64,000 nt of DNA from Platycnemis pennipes (Eukaryota; Arthropoda; Insecta; Odonata; Platycnemididae): the NCBI GenBank assembly GCA_933228895.1, contig OW121858.1, positions 31,333,859-31,397,858 of the forward strand. Reading direction: 5' to 3'. Below the pieces are notes generated by a model. The model did no database searches. It was not told where the DNA came from and was given only the letters and a program-made list of their open reading frames with translations. The position numbers were made by a program, and so were the translations under genes. Of this stretch, positions 44,840 to 56,938 are shown in pieces. Positions within the stretch are counted from its first letter, which is position 1. Every line of letters starts with the position of its first letter.

Positions 44840-45957
44840 AGATAAACAGATTATTTTTAATTTGATGCATCTACATGATGTACAAACAGAGATCATTAAA
44901 TTAATTGCACAAAACGTTTCCGAACTGCAGTTGAAGAAAAGTAAAATTATAAATACAGTCCCTTAATGGGCTCCTCCTAAAAATTGAGTTTCTCACTCTC
45001 TAGAAATGACACTCTTAACCCTTTTCCCGACAGTTGGCCCTCTATGGTTGTGCAAAAACTGCCGAGGGCCGATACATGGGCCGACATGCATTACATCATC
45101 ATGTGCCATTCATCCTCATAAAAACCGAAATATATCATCAACATTGAGACAAATACATAATTCATAGATTATAATCAAGCGCTTCAAATATATCTAAAAT
45201 GTATAATGTTACATTTTACACGGAAATGGATTATCGGTGTTCGCCGTCTACCTCATAGGGTCTGGCAGTATAACGGGTAATTATGATTTACATCAGGGAT
45301 ACACGTAGAACACGATATACAACTTCGGAAAATAACACAGACATGAAAGGTACATAATAAATAAGGATAAAATAATAACGATTAAGTGACATTAGCCAGC
45401 AGGTCAAAGTAAGTCCATGAACACCGGCTAATCATGAAAGTAAATCACAAAATATTGTTTACACTTCCACAACTAATCCAACACGCTAATAGCACGATTC
45501 CTTTATTGTCTCACACAAGCATTCTGCCCTGACATGCAACATAAACTGATTTATTTCAGCTTAAAAGTGCCAGGGTGTTTTTAACCATTTTAGTTTGACA
45601 ATTATGCTTGGTGGTATGTGGCATGCACCACAACAGTTACCGTAAAATATAAAGCCAGTTCATCACTGTGGAATGATTCTTTCATTAATGCAAAATGTGT
45701 TTGCTATGCTCAGAGAGAAAATGTTTGACGTATTTTAATTTTAAATGTCGTGCAGTATGTTTTTTATATTAAAGAGTTTCCTTATTTTCTTTAAGATATA
45801 GTTAACTCCCAATGATCTGTGCACGAATTATCTAGAATATGGAATATCTGTGCATCACCTATTTCGTGTACTGACAGGGGTCTCAAAGTTAAGTAAACTT
45901 TTGTTATTTTCCTCCAATCGTGACTTTCACTATGGCCCTACCGGCTGGTCCGTTGTC
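44840..45957. other. Spacer
   Basis: A+T-rich. A TTAACCCTTTTCCCGAC start at 45018 looks piggyBac-like but has no convincing partner. No gene is recognised. Confidence 0.3.
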
Positions 45958-45961
45958 TTAA

Positions 45962-46728
45962 GGCCACTTACACGATTCAATTTTTTGTACAATTTCTTGT
46001 ATAGACGCTTGTATAAACTGAACAAAATGGGGGCGTTTACTCGGAACCAAAATCGTAATTTTGTACACGAAATCGTTAGATGGAAACAAAAAAGAATTTT
46101 AGTGAAAAAATTATTCTTTTAACCAAAACCATTCACTTCAATAAATCAAAAATTAAAATAAGCAAAAGGTGACGCTGACCGAAAAAGCTGCTGTGATAAC
46201 ATTGACGTCATTTTCCTCCCGTCCTTGACTGCTTTTAGGGGAAGGGAAGGCAGTGGAGGGGGTTCTCGGAAGGTCTGCTCGCACAGATCCTGTTACAATT
46301 GCTCCCATTGGCCGAGTCAGCTGTATTATCCCCCATTGCGATGAGGTGAAGTAGCTTCGCCGGCTCAGTTGTGATTGGATGAAGTGGATGACGTACTAAG
46401 TTTCACTATCGCATGCACGCCCAGTTTACCTAAAAGGGTTAAAAAACATCAGTTTTTCGCCGTTTATAACTCAGGAAATAATTGACGGATTAAAAAATGG
46501 AAAAATATGGGTCTTTTTATTTTACAAACTGTATCGGATTCGGCAATAAAAAAATATGGTAAACGACCCCATTGTATGTTTTTTTGAATGGAATTAGAAC
46601 AGGTTCTATTTCCCGTTCAATCATTAAGACAATTGTACAAGCATTCGTACAATTTGCCACTTTACACGGTACAATTTCAAGTGTTTGTGCAAGAAATTGT
46701 ACAAAAAATTGTATCTTGTAAAGCTGCC
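45962..46728. mobile_element. TTAA-type MITE, long form
   Basis: The left end GGCCACTTACACGATTCAATTTTTTGTAC and right end (inverse of GGCAGCTTTACAAGATACAA) match the TIRs of the 208-bp MITE at 2538-2745. TTAA precedes it at 45958-45961; the right flank is degraded (TTTAT). The interior (about 46025-46600) recurs at 63463-64000. Non-coding; a Lys-rich ORF at 45850-46122 crosses the left boundary and is rejected. Confidence 0.6.
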
Positions 46729-46830
46729 TTTATGCCAGGCTTCGTGCTGTCACCTGAGGATCGAGAACCTTAATTATGGCCTTAATTATAACAGCTCTAC
46801 TGGATTCTTTATTGACATAAAAAGCTATCA

Positions 46831-47421
46831 CAGGGTTTGTCCCAAAAGTAATGCATCGCTTTTTTTCTGACGCGACTGTACGTCGCAGACCGACCGGACC
46901 AGTTGGGGTAGGTGGTGGGGGATCTAAGCGTTCCAGCAATTTGCATGCCAGTCGCCTTCGAGACCTTGGGAGGATGTACACGCGTGATATTGTGAACCCC
47001 AGTAATGTGACCTCATCGAGGTAAAAATGGAGCAATCTCTTGATCAACGAGCAGCAATCAAGTTTTGCGTTAAACTTAAAAAGATGCCACTGGAAACTTT
47101 TCAAATGCTTCAGCCAGCTTTCGGGGAAGATTGCCTCTCCCGATCCCAGTCGAACCGAAGGCACCAGATGTTCCTGGAGGGCCAAGAGGACGTCACTGAT
47201 CACGATGTCATTGCAGATCGTGGCAATGGCATTGTGCTCATTGTCTTATTTGATCATGAGTACGTGCCTCCTGGAGACCGTAAGACCTGGAGAGATGTTC
47301 AGTTTTACAAGTCAGTGCTCATGAGATTGACACACATAGTGGCCCGCATCCAACCCAAGATCAGGAATTCGTGGAAACTCCACCATGACAATGTGCCAGG
47401 TCGTGACAATAACCCTTTATA
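46831..47421 (+). pseudogene. Mariner transposase remnant
   Basis: A mariner-like terminal sequence (CAGGGTTTGTCCCAAAAGTAA) is followed by an ORF from 47027: HTH region RAAIKFCVKLKKMPLETFQMLQPAFGEDCLSRSQ and FLEGQEDVTDHD, then a deletion straight into the catalytic half (VLIVLFDHEYVPPG, QFYKSVLMRLTHIVAR, NSWKLHHDNVPG). The HDN motif with the second Asp is present, but the first and third acidic positions are lost. The right TIR was not found. Confidence 0.8.
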
Positions 47422-47429
47422 GTGGACCT

Positions 47430-48330
47430 TTACATAGTGTAATAATTTTCTGATTCTCAATTTCATCATAGAGAGGTTCCACATAGTAAGGCCTCAAGTC
47501 ATTACAAATAATGACAGGAGTGGAGATAATGAAAAGGATCAAGAGTCTAAAGATACGGATCAGATGAGCGGATGAATCGTCAAAAAAGACCAGCACATGA
47601 CCGGCAGTTCACCGCTTGAGATCCGAAGATGGTCACGCCGCCTGGGTGGCGGAGTTTAACTTAAAAAAAGTGACATATTATAAGACGCATTCTCACTGAA
47701 GTGAGATTACAAAATAACCCCCTAGGTGTCTTCCATTTGATTTTATAGGTCAGGGGGATGCTTGTCTCATAGGTCACCACCCTGGGTAATAGTTCCCAAT
47801 GTGTTCCCGCCACGATTTTTTTACGGCCGGTTGCGTTACCTCGCCCACCTTTATGTTTACCAGTGTTAGGAGAGAAGCATTCTTGTGCCGCAAGGGCACT
47901 TCCCTTCCCTCTATAACTGCCTACCATGCACGGCAGAGTCCACGTGGTTTTCTCATCTTTGCTCAAACGTAAACAAAGGAAGACTCTCGGATTGTGGATG
48001 TTTTATTCTCCCTCACACTAGTTGCTCGGATTGGGTTCCCCAGGTGTAGGGCAGGTGCTGGTTGGTGGATGGATTCAAATCCAAAGCATACGTACACATT
48101 TCAGCGATGCTCTATAGTTGATACAAAAAGTGTAAAATACAGGGTGGCCACTGATAACCAATTTTCAAATTCCCTGACTTATCCCTGATGGCCTTACCAA
48201 TTTCCCTGACCGATCGCCAAAAGGTCTCCTACTATCGGAATATTGAATTCTGCTGAATTAAATTTTCGTCAAAACTCTGAAAATGTTAAAAGCTGAAATC
48301 AATACATTAAAAGCTATAAGAATGAAAAAA
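47430..48330. other. Spacer with one repeat end
   Basis: No gene recognised. At 48141-48240 the sequence ACAGGGTGGCCAC..TTCCCTGACTT belongs to a repeat family also seen, inverted, at about 62160-62266. Confidence 0.35.
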
Positions 48331-49087
48331 TACAGTAAAACCTCGCTTTTACACCCCCGCAATTTATGTTTTCCCACAATTTACGACATTTTCATCAAGT
48401 CCCGATGAATTATATATCTCCACAGTGTTATGTCTTCCCCGTATTTACACTTACGAAATTTTAAATAGTCCGCCATTTGCGCTAGGCCGCCAAAAGGAAC
48501 GTGGCGGATAGCGTATCACAACCATATGAGGAACGAAATGGAAATCTGCAGAAAAAGTTTCGGGCACATGGTTTCGGGACATTCGCAAGCCAAAGACCTT
48601 TGAATTACAATAAATTTTCTAATTACTTCTATTTCTGGGTTCATCTCATATTTTCGTAATAAACTCGTTTTAATTCTTCAAGAGGCAAATCAGGTAAAAT
48701 TATAACAATTGTGCTAGTTCCCCAAATGCCTTATATTACGTTACGAGTGGCAATTATGTGGTAAAATCATGAAGGATAAGTATCTTCTATTGTAAAACTG
48801 TATTCCGGGAAGAAGTTGGCTGTAATTATGTGAAATAAAACGATGATATGCACTTCTCTTTAACAATCATGCCTGCAAATAATTCTACCTTGTAAGCGTC
48901 GTGTCCACGAATATAGACACGAATATATTTTTATATTCGTGGTTGTTTTCATGATGATCCACGCACCTAGTTTTCTTCTTCTCGTGCATTACGAAGTTTT
49001 GGCATTAATTTTAAAGTCATTCTAATCGTAGTAATCACTTTCCCTGCTTTTTCCGTGACAGCGTCAAGTAACGTGAACGAAACAAAA

Positions 49088-50630
49088 AATGGCCCACAAA
49101 CAAGAGAGGAAAACGTTGTCAATAGAAGGCAGGATAAAAATTTCTGGAAGAGTTGACTCGCATGTAGGTTCACGTGTTTCCCTTGCCAGAGAACTTGGGA
49201 TTCCAATTGAACACTGTTGTTAAAACACGCAAAACGATTGAAACCAGTGCAGTGGAATGTGGACCCAGTGTAAGGAGGCGAAAAGTACGTCAAGTATTCA
49301 AAATATGATGAACTGGAAGAAATTTTGAAGGAATGGTTTCAGTGCGCCAGAGCATCTAACATACCCATCAGTGGAGTTATTCGTAAGGAAAAGACAACAT
49401 GTGGCAATGAGGTTAGGAATTGAAGACTTAAAGGATTCAAATGGATGGTTAAGCCAATTTAAAACTATAGGTACAATGTTGTGTATAAATCAATTTGTGG
49501 TGAGTCAAACAGTGTTGATCCCCAGACAGTTACACAGTGGAAGGAACATTCTTGAGGACAGCATATTGAAGGGTATGCACTAAAAGACATTTTCAATTTG
49601 GATGAGACAGGCCTTTTTTCAACGTACTTCCTCATAAGACTTTAAAGGTGAATCTTGCCATGGGGGAAAGCATAGTAAAGCTCGTCTGACAGTATTGTTA
49701 GGTACTAATGCTAATGGTAGTGAGAAGTTAAGGCCATTTGTCATTGGAAAGTCCAAAAATCCCAGATGTTTTAAAAACATCAAGACATTTCCCACAACCT
49801 ATGCCGCTAATACCAAAGCTTGGATGACATCACATGTCTTTCAGGAACAAATGCAAGCTCTAGATGCAAACGAGAACAAAACTGAAAAATTGTAGTGTTT
49901 TTAGACCAATGCCCAGCCCACCCAAACAATATTAATTTGAGGAATATAAAACTGGTATTCTTCCCACCCATTGTACCAGCCAGTTACAGACATTAGATTT
50001 AGGGATAATCCATTTATTCAAAGCGAACTACCGCAGGATTCTGGTGAGAAAAGCTATGAATCTTATACACAGTGGGAGGGACCCTAAGAGCTTCAAAGTC
50101 ACAGTTTTCGATGCACTACACTACATAACACGATCATGGAAAGAATTTGATGACGGAAAAATTTCAAATTGTTTTAAAAAAGCAGGATTTAGTTTTCTCA
50201 AGACTGCAACTTAGAACAGAATAGTGAAGAACCACTGGAAGAAGGGGGAGGAGATAATAGAGCTATGGGAGACAATGATCAGTTGCCATTATTTGGAGCT
50301 GAAATAAGTTTTTCGGATTTTGTTGGAGAGGATGAGCAATTTCTATAATTGGATAATTAATTACCAACAAGTAACTCTCTAACAATTGATGAAGCTATTG
50401 ACCTGCATTTCAGTGAAGAGGTAGCAAGCGAGGAGGATGATTATGATACGGAAACACCAAAAGAAAGCACAATCAATGCTTTTTCTGCTGTTAATGTACT
50501 ACGACTATATTTATCAAGTGTTGCAGGAAGTGAGAACGAATTAGAGCTATTGGACAGAATAGAAAAGAGAGTAGAATCAATTAATACAAATAAAATCAGC
50601 AAGCAATCAAAGATAATGGAATATTTCTAG
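49088..50630 (+). pseudogene. Tigger/pogo-type transposase, multiply broken
   Basis: Starts at ATG 49088 (MAHKQERKTLSIEGRIKI, an HTH start) and continues through many frameshifts and stops. Catalytic landmarks survive in separate frames: NLDETGLF (first Asp), ANGSEKLRPFVIGKSKNPRCF (49695-49895), VFLDQCPAHPN (second Asp, usually DNCxAHP) and LQTLDLGII (third Asp region). The C-terminus is acidic. The family nuclease acts on TA sites. This copy cannot be functional. Confidence 0.8.
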
Positions 50631-50806
50631 GAGGCTAGTTAAATGAACATTTATTTATGGTGTATTTATTTGTTATAGCTGAATTCAGCCAAGAATGTTT
50701 TACTTAAATTCTGATATAGTTCTTTGGCTTAAATTTTTTGATGACTTTTTGAGAGCAAAGGTTGGTACATATTTTTTTAAAACTAAAGGTTTATATAGAT
50801 TATTAA

Positions 50807-51995
50807 CACGTTCACTGCGGCGTGACCCACCGGTGGGTCACGCAGATGCGTCTAGCGCCGTGGCCATAAAATTCTGTGAACTGTCGTAACTTGCGAGGAG
50901 TATTGTGAGAGTAGGAATCGAGATCTTCTCGAGTGACTTCACCCAGAGGTTAGTCACAGTTCAAATAACATACTACTATGTGTCACTTACTGTGACCCAC
51001 CGGTGGGTCACGCCGCCCCTCCTGAAAGTTTTTTCAGCCTGAGCGGTGTGACCCACCGGTGGGTCACGAACAAATTTACATATTAGCGTATTATATCCAA
51101 AATACGTATATTTTTTGCTTTCTTTTTGTTTTTTTTCATGTTTATGCAATTTTTATACATAAGGATGAACAATACTCGATATAGTAAAATATATCAACTT
51201 ATTAAAAATAATGAAAATATTTAGGGAAAATCTTTTCTCCTCAACCTCTTGGCTGTCCGTCAGTTGCTCGTAAACTAAACAGTCCGAATTGTACTCGCCC
51301 GGCTGTGTGAGAGATTGACTCTCTCTTTTCCCTTCCCCCCCCCCCCTCTACGGAAGGGAAATTGGGAAAGAGTCGCGTAGCGTTCTTGAGTCAATCCCTC
51401 AGTGGTGGATGAGTGACCGTGCCCTTGCCGGGTGAACGTCTTCCGAAATGCAGACACTACTTTTTTCTGAGTGAGACAAACCACTATGTACTCTTTCCAA
51501 AGGATCCCCCTTCCCTTTTCTCATAGTGTGAGCAGGGCTGGGGAATCGGTACGCACGGACGGGCGTCTACGTCGCACGGACGGGCGTCTAAGTCTCACAG
51601 ACGGGCGCGAACAAGGGCAGGCGCAATAAACAGAGACAGGTGGGAGTCTCCTGGGTTTTCCAAACGTCAGCAAATCTTTACCACATGCATTGTATTGTTG
51701 CCCCTCTCTTCCCCCATCCCACGCCAGGGTCTAGCCAATAGCGTGCCCCACGTGGCCGGTGGAGGGGTGGGCTGGGGGCGAAGCTGGGAGTAGCCTCCCC
51801 CAGCCTTCCTCTAATCTCAGGAAACAGCTGAGTGTTGCCGCTTCAACCACCATCCCTCGGCAGTGGCCAGAAGCTCGGAAGGACTGTGACCCACCGGTGG
51901 GTCACACCGCCCATGCAAAAGGCTCAGTGTGACCCACCGGTGGGTCACGCCGCGCTGTGAGGGGTAGGGCTTTAAACAGCTCCGCAGTGAACGTG
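50807..51995. mobile_element. piggyBac-like non-autonomous element with five palindromes
   Basis: Perfect inverted ends CACGTTCACTGCGG / CCGCAGTGAACGTG flanked by TTAA (50803-50806, 51996-51999). It is 1189 bp with no transposase ORF. A 20-bp perfect palindrome, GTGACCCACCGGTGGGTCAC, occurs five times: 50822-50841, 50992-51011, 51048-51067, 51886-51905 and 51929-51948. Three copies are near the left end and two near the right. A C-run lies at about 51338. The TTAA target and CAC..GTG ends fit piggyBac-like elements. Confidence 0.85.
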
Positions 51996-52389
51996 TTAAG
52001 TCATATTTTTGTTTAGTTTATCCAAAGATTTAAATATTTTTACTTTGAGAAGATTTTTTCATTTTATGGAGTATATGGAATATATACTTCCATTTTATTT
52101 ATTTATCAGCTAAAAATGTAAAATGATCTCTTTCTGAAGACTGACATATTGTACAATCTGCCTCACTGAGAGTTTGGTATTAATAAAGAATTTTTTTTTT
52201 GACATAATTACATTTTTTATGCTTACTTTTCATTTAAGATATGTTTCAATTGAAAAATAGAACATTTAGCAATACTTTAAGGGATTATTTTCATTAAATT
52301 GTGCCTACCCTCAATTTACACTTTCCTGCGATTTACACTTATTTCCCTTATCCCCCTCAAAAGTGTAAAAGAGGGGTTTTACTGTATAT

Positions 52390-54560
52390 TGAACCTTGAC
52401 AAGTTAAGGCCTCAAACAAATTGTACACACTTTTAATACATTTTTCGCGTCCGTGTATCGTATTTCCGTGGCCGTGTATGTTTCCTTCGGAAAAATTACA
52501 AATTGACAAGGTCTAATTCTTCAAGGAAGAGGTGGCGTGTCGTGGTAGTTATGGGAAGTTGAAGATTACTGAAAAGGGATCGAAGGGAAAGCTAATGGCG
52601 AATTTACTGGTGGACTCCGGCACAGGTATCACTAAACTACGTGAAAAATACAAACCAAAGCCAAGTTGATGGACTGGATCAAAATCGGATGGCACGAGTG
52701 ACTTTTAGAAGCGAATAGCAATTTTATTAACGTGGTCATAACCACTTGATTGTAAGAGGGAACCAAAATTGTAAAAATATTTGTATATACAAACAAAATG
52801 TAATCGCGCCACTGCGAGCGAAAACAGGAGGCAATTAGCAACGGCAGTGTCACATTTAGGAATATCATATTTGAGGTGGTTTGTGACCTGACTAATTGCT
52901 TCGAGAGGGAGCTAAGGGGGCCATTCAATAAATACGTCGAGCGTGAAAGGTGGGGTGGGGACTCTTCTTATGGTCTCGCGAAGGGGGGTATGGAAATCAA
53001 ATATGATTTTACTTAAGATTTAGTTTACACATGTGATCCTACTTGTATTACCGTTATAATAATCATAGTCACGTATTTTTAGAACTCAAGCACGTATTTA
53101 CCACAATCTAGTGTGCTCCAACTACCTCTCGACCTGATTCTCGGAAGTTAAAAAGAACGCGAGGTAAAATCTTCAGAACAATCTAGCCTTGGATTCCTTG
53201 TGATGAACAGAATAGACGGTGATCATGAACTTTAACACAACTAGGCAAATATCGCACTAAGAATATACAAAAGGAATACATTGTACAACTGATTCACAAC
53301 TGAATGTTCAACGAATTGACAGGGCTTATTCTATGTACACCCGTCCACAATAAAATGTTACCACCTCGGAGGCCGAAATTTTCTAAGTCCCGAGTTGAAG
53401 GAGATTTGACAACACTGTCCCTTGGCGCAGAGTTTAAATGCCCAGAGCTCTCGCTGCTCTCGCCATTTATTGGGGGTACCCTTCCCTCGAGAACAATTCC
53501 CTTTTCACACTTTTTCAAGTGAACAACCAGGGCAGACCGCCTTGACTCAAGACCACTCTTCTCAGTGGTCATGCTTGTCCAGGATATCTGCTAGAAGACG
53601 AGTCGCCCGAGACACATACGTACCCGTGGTCACAGAACGGGAGAAGGGGCACGATATGAGTTCCAATCACTTCTCTCCACATTTCTACTAGAAACATAAT
53701 AGAAAATGACACTCGCTTTATAACCTCTTTCGAAAATACCTAACACATATTCCGAGACCACTTTGGAGTCCTATGACAACCGGATGATTTTCCGAGGGTA
53801 ATGATTAACGTGCTAAATGGTCGTTGCGCTTCCACGGGTATTATAAGACCATAAAATATGCAATGTTCTGGTTGAAATTTTATGTCCTCTAAAGTTAACA
53901 CTTCAAAACGCCTACATTTATTGATCACTAAGTCACCAATTAACTCAGATTCATCCAACGTTCATGTCGCAAAACGTAGGTGTGAAGAAAGTCTTAGGAA
54001 GGTGTAAACAGAAAGTCTTAGGTTTATTATTCCGTAGTTTTTTTCAATTGATCACTACTTCAACTGCTCATGTATTACGTCTATATGAAATTAGATCAGT
54101 TGCTAATATGATCTTCAGTATTTTTGTAACGCTTGAACTCCTGGAACTTTATTCAAAAGCCATTAATTTCTGAAAATCAATAGCTATCGGCTTACGTGGG
54201 CCGAGATTCTTACAAAGTAGAAGTTTTTCCAGCCTCATTACCTAATTCTCTCTAAAAGACATTTGCATAAAATGGCTTAATCAGAGAAGCCTTTGAGCGC
54301 TTAGCCGATATACCCTACCTTCGGAAATAATTCCGATACGTTCAAAAGATGGTCTATATTTTTTCACACTCAGAAACATTCCCGGCATGTTTTATGATGC
54401 CCACAACACCAAACAGTACACAGGTGGTGAAAATAGAATAGAGACAGATCATAACAAAAAAAAAACTCATCCGAGAAATGAACTACAGATCTACAAATGT
54501 GCTGTTATACGCGCTATTCCAAGCAAGGTTTGAATTTGGTGAGGCTCTCCATTTCTTCAC
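52390..54560. other. Spacer
   Basis: Apart from the protease-like motif at 52.6 kb and a segment at about 53325-53425 that matches 61975-62075 in inverse orientation (GGCCTCCGAGGTGGTAACAT block), no gene or element is recognised. Confidence 0.35.
52528..52666 (+). pseudogene. Possible retroviral-type aspartic-protease fragment
   Basis: Open frame reading GKLMANLLVDSGTGITKL. A hydrophobic strand leading into DSGT fits the active-site loop of LTR-element proteases (DSG/DTG). The frame ends at a TGA shortly after. Nothing else of a retroelement is near, so the call rests on one motif. Confidence 0.3.
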
Positions 54561-54564
54561 ATTT

Positions 54565-55100
54565 CCACCTTCCGCTATTTAAGTAGTGTATTGGAGAAAA
54601 AGGGGTATAGCAGCATTGATGACAGAAGGAAAATTGTATTAGCAAGATAAGCTTTTACTCGTAGACGTGAGCTGTTAACAGGGTTGTTAAGTAGGGAAGT
54701 AGAAAATACTAGCGAAGAGTTTGATATGGAGCGTGGCACTATATGACGCTCGAACATAGGCTTCGTGGAACGAAGATGGAAATATACTCAGAGCTTTTAA
54801 GATGTGAGTATGGAGAAGGATGGAGAAATTGAAGTGGGTCAAAAGCAGGACAAATGATGAAGTATTAGAAATGATAGGAGAGGAAAGAATTTTGATTGAT
54901 CAATAGAGAAGACGAAAAGGGCGAGGGTGAATTGAAATATGTGATTAAGTGAAGAATATTGGCTAAACGGGGTAGAGTGAGGCGAAGAACGGGTACCTTG
55001 GATAAAATGATGGGAGGTATGAGGGCCTGAAGAGGGACAGTGTGTGGAACCAAAACTAATGATAATAATGATTCTCATCACTGCAATCACATCACGTGTT
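54565..55100 (+). pseudogene. RTE-like LINE C-terminal remnant
   Basis: Broken plus-strand frames read RRKIVLAR, TRRRELLTGLLSREVE and, after shifts, RRMEKLKWVKSRTNDEVLEMIGEER. This is the C-terminal pattern of RTE/CR1-type LINE proteins (WRRMEKI.WTD.V.NEEVL..IGEER). Several stops are present. Confidence 0.6.
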
Positions 55101-55139
55101 TAATTCCCTTGGAAAATATGAATTGATCCTCACCTAGAA

Positions 55140-55805
55140 ATTCATCGCTCTCTTTTCCATACATCGATTGATGTTTATAAGCACCAACGTAGCAGCATGA
55201 GAGATTCAGTAGTCTTCGCATTCCCTTGTTACTCTCATTTTCGTTTTAGATGGCAATACAGTTTCTTCGATAACTCCGACAGTATATTCTCCTTGCATAT
55301 CCTGCAAGCGAGCCCATAAAAATCCTCCGACCTCTCTGCTCAGTAGTTCAGTAATTCCAAGTATTCCTTATAAATACGTTGAATGTGTTCTGGTCATATT
55401 GCAGAATTACACGTCCTGTCATTTTTTTATATTTCAAGTAGCATATACTGCGATATGAATTGCCGATGAGTATTCATTCTAAGAAATAACCAGGCGAGTA
55501 TGCGAGAGTGCGAGGATTGTATGTAATTTGAAAGAAATTCTAAATATATCCGCGATAATTTTTCCTAATATATTACCCAATTAAGCTTGGAACTTAATAC
55601 TTATATGCCGTAAAGACGTTCAGTACGTCTTATCTAATGTTATCGAAATCTGCCTGTAACAGTTATAGCATTATTATTTTTACCATTTCCTATACAAGCG
55701 CATTTTTCAAGCTCTTATCTCGAATATTTTATGATCTCATTATTTCCTATGATGAAATGAAGGCAAAAACGGAGTATTTGTGAATATTTTGGGAACGCTT
55801 TTGAC
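55140..55805. repeat. Long dispersed repeat, copy 1, left part
   Basis: Matches about 60697-61640 in the same orientation, starting CTCTCTTTTCCATAC. It continues beyond the Tc5-like insertion at 59487-59720, which matches 61645-61870. It is probably the 3' region of the RTE-like LINE family that precedes both copies. Confidence 0.65.
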
Positions 55806-55991
55806 TAACAAGGGGAGTGTCCGTTAACCGGGTCGCCGATCTTGATGAAAATTCGTATGCATATAGAACTCCGGATGCTGTTCACGAATCACCCCACATA
55901 TGGGCGTATATATCCAGTAGTTTAAGCAAAAAAGGCGTTTAAACATTTATAGGCTATAGAAAAACCCTATTTATCAACATCCAGGTATCAA

Positions 55992-56061
55992 GGGTGTTGT
56001 AGTCCAGTGGTCAGCGTACGGAGCTGCGGTGCGGAAGGGCCGTGTTCGATTCCCGTCGACG
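55992..56061 (+). other. tRNA-like sequence in the left TIR
   Basis: Has Pol III box A-like TAGTCCAGTGG and box B-like GTTCGATTCC at tRNA spacing, followed by an A-run then T-run. Acceptor and T stems pair poorly and no sound anticodon stem was drawn, so it is a tRNA-derived (SINE-head-like) sequence rather than a working tRNA gene. Confidence 0.6.
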
Positions 56062-56799
56062 AAAAAAATTTTTATGCTTATTTTCTTTTTTTTTTCCTTC
56101 GTGGATTTCGATCTTAAAATCTAATTTTTACTTTTATATTCAAAGTTTTTTTTTAATGAGTGGAAATATTTTTTTTTATCGAATACCATACGGCTTATTT
56201 TTTTTCTTTAGCGCGAAGTCTACGTAATTTCTTTATTTCCACATTCTTTCACCATGCAGACTTGATTTGTTCTTTCATTTGCAAGATCTCCTGTTGATAT
56301 CATAATTATAAAATAGTGTAAATAATTGTTACATCATTATTTATAAGACCCACGATTACAGAGCCCCGTTTTCTTGTTTTGTCCAGTTTTGAAAAAAGGA
56401 GGGGAAAATGTGATCGGCTTATCTACTAATTTCTGTAATCGAATCACCATTTCTCGGTCAAAAGATATACAAATAAATACATTGTAATAAAGCTCGTCGA
56501 GAAAGACTCGTGTTATAAATGGCGAGAGTGACCACTTGCAGAAAATTTCCATGAGCCAATAATTTAATTTAATTAACGGTTGTTTTCCGAATGCATTATT
56601 GCCCCTCTCTTCGACCCTTCCTCCAAAAACTATCGGTAGGGTTAGAAAGGAAGTGCAACTCGTTGCATTTTTAGTTCACCGTCAACATTTGAACCGCAAG
56701 GAGCTGTGATTCTCAAGCAGTTGTGCGTCTGTGATTTTTCTTGTCGGAGTCGTGAGAGTTGCCGACAGGATATTTGGTTTCATAAAATCCTGAATTCAG

Positions 56800-56925
56800 G
56801 TATGCAATTTGAGTTTTAATTCGCTATACATATATCTCAAATTTAAATTATTTTATGATAAATTAAATTAATTAAGAAATTTCTTTGGTATGCATCTGTA
56901 TGACAAAGTATAATGTAAATTACAG
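56800..56925 (+). other. 5' UTR intron of the Tc5-like transposase
   Basis: Donor CAG|GTATGC and acceptor AATTACAG frame a 126-nt A+T-rich intron just upstream of the chosen start codon. Inferred from splice consensus and the lack of a better start. Confidence 0.45.
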
Positions 56926-56938
56926 GCTACTCCTAATT

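Larger units (their letters stand above)
48333..52384 (+). mobile_element. Tigger/pogo DNA transposon, dead
   Basis: TIRs CAGTAAAACCTCGCTTTTACAC / GTGTAAAAGAGGGGTTTTACTG with TA at 48331-48332 and 52385-52386. The 4052 bp include a decayed transposase gene (49088-50630) and a nested piggyBac-like element (50807-51995). The small MITE at 62563-62984 has related ends. Confidence 0.85.

Noticed and set aside
45018..46440. piggyBac-like element with TTAACCCTTTT ends
   Set aside because: The right-hand match lies inside MITE sequence that continues unbroken past it in the copy at 63.9 kb, so it is not an element end.
46730..47203. 157-codon minus-strand ORF
   Set aside because: Antisense to the mariner remnant; the plus strand shows the mariner HTH pattern.
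50822..51948. CRISPR-like array from the repeated 20-mer
   Set aside because: Irregular spacing from 37 to over 800 bp, eukaryotic TE context, and palindromes sit near transposon ends.
55992..56061. Functional tRNA gene
   Set aside because: Acceptor and T stems do not pair well and no convincing anticodon arm forms; kept only as tRNA-like.
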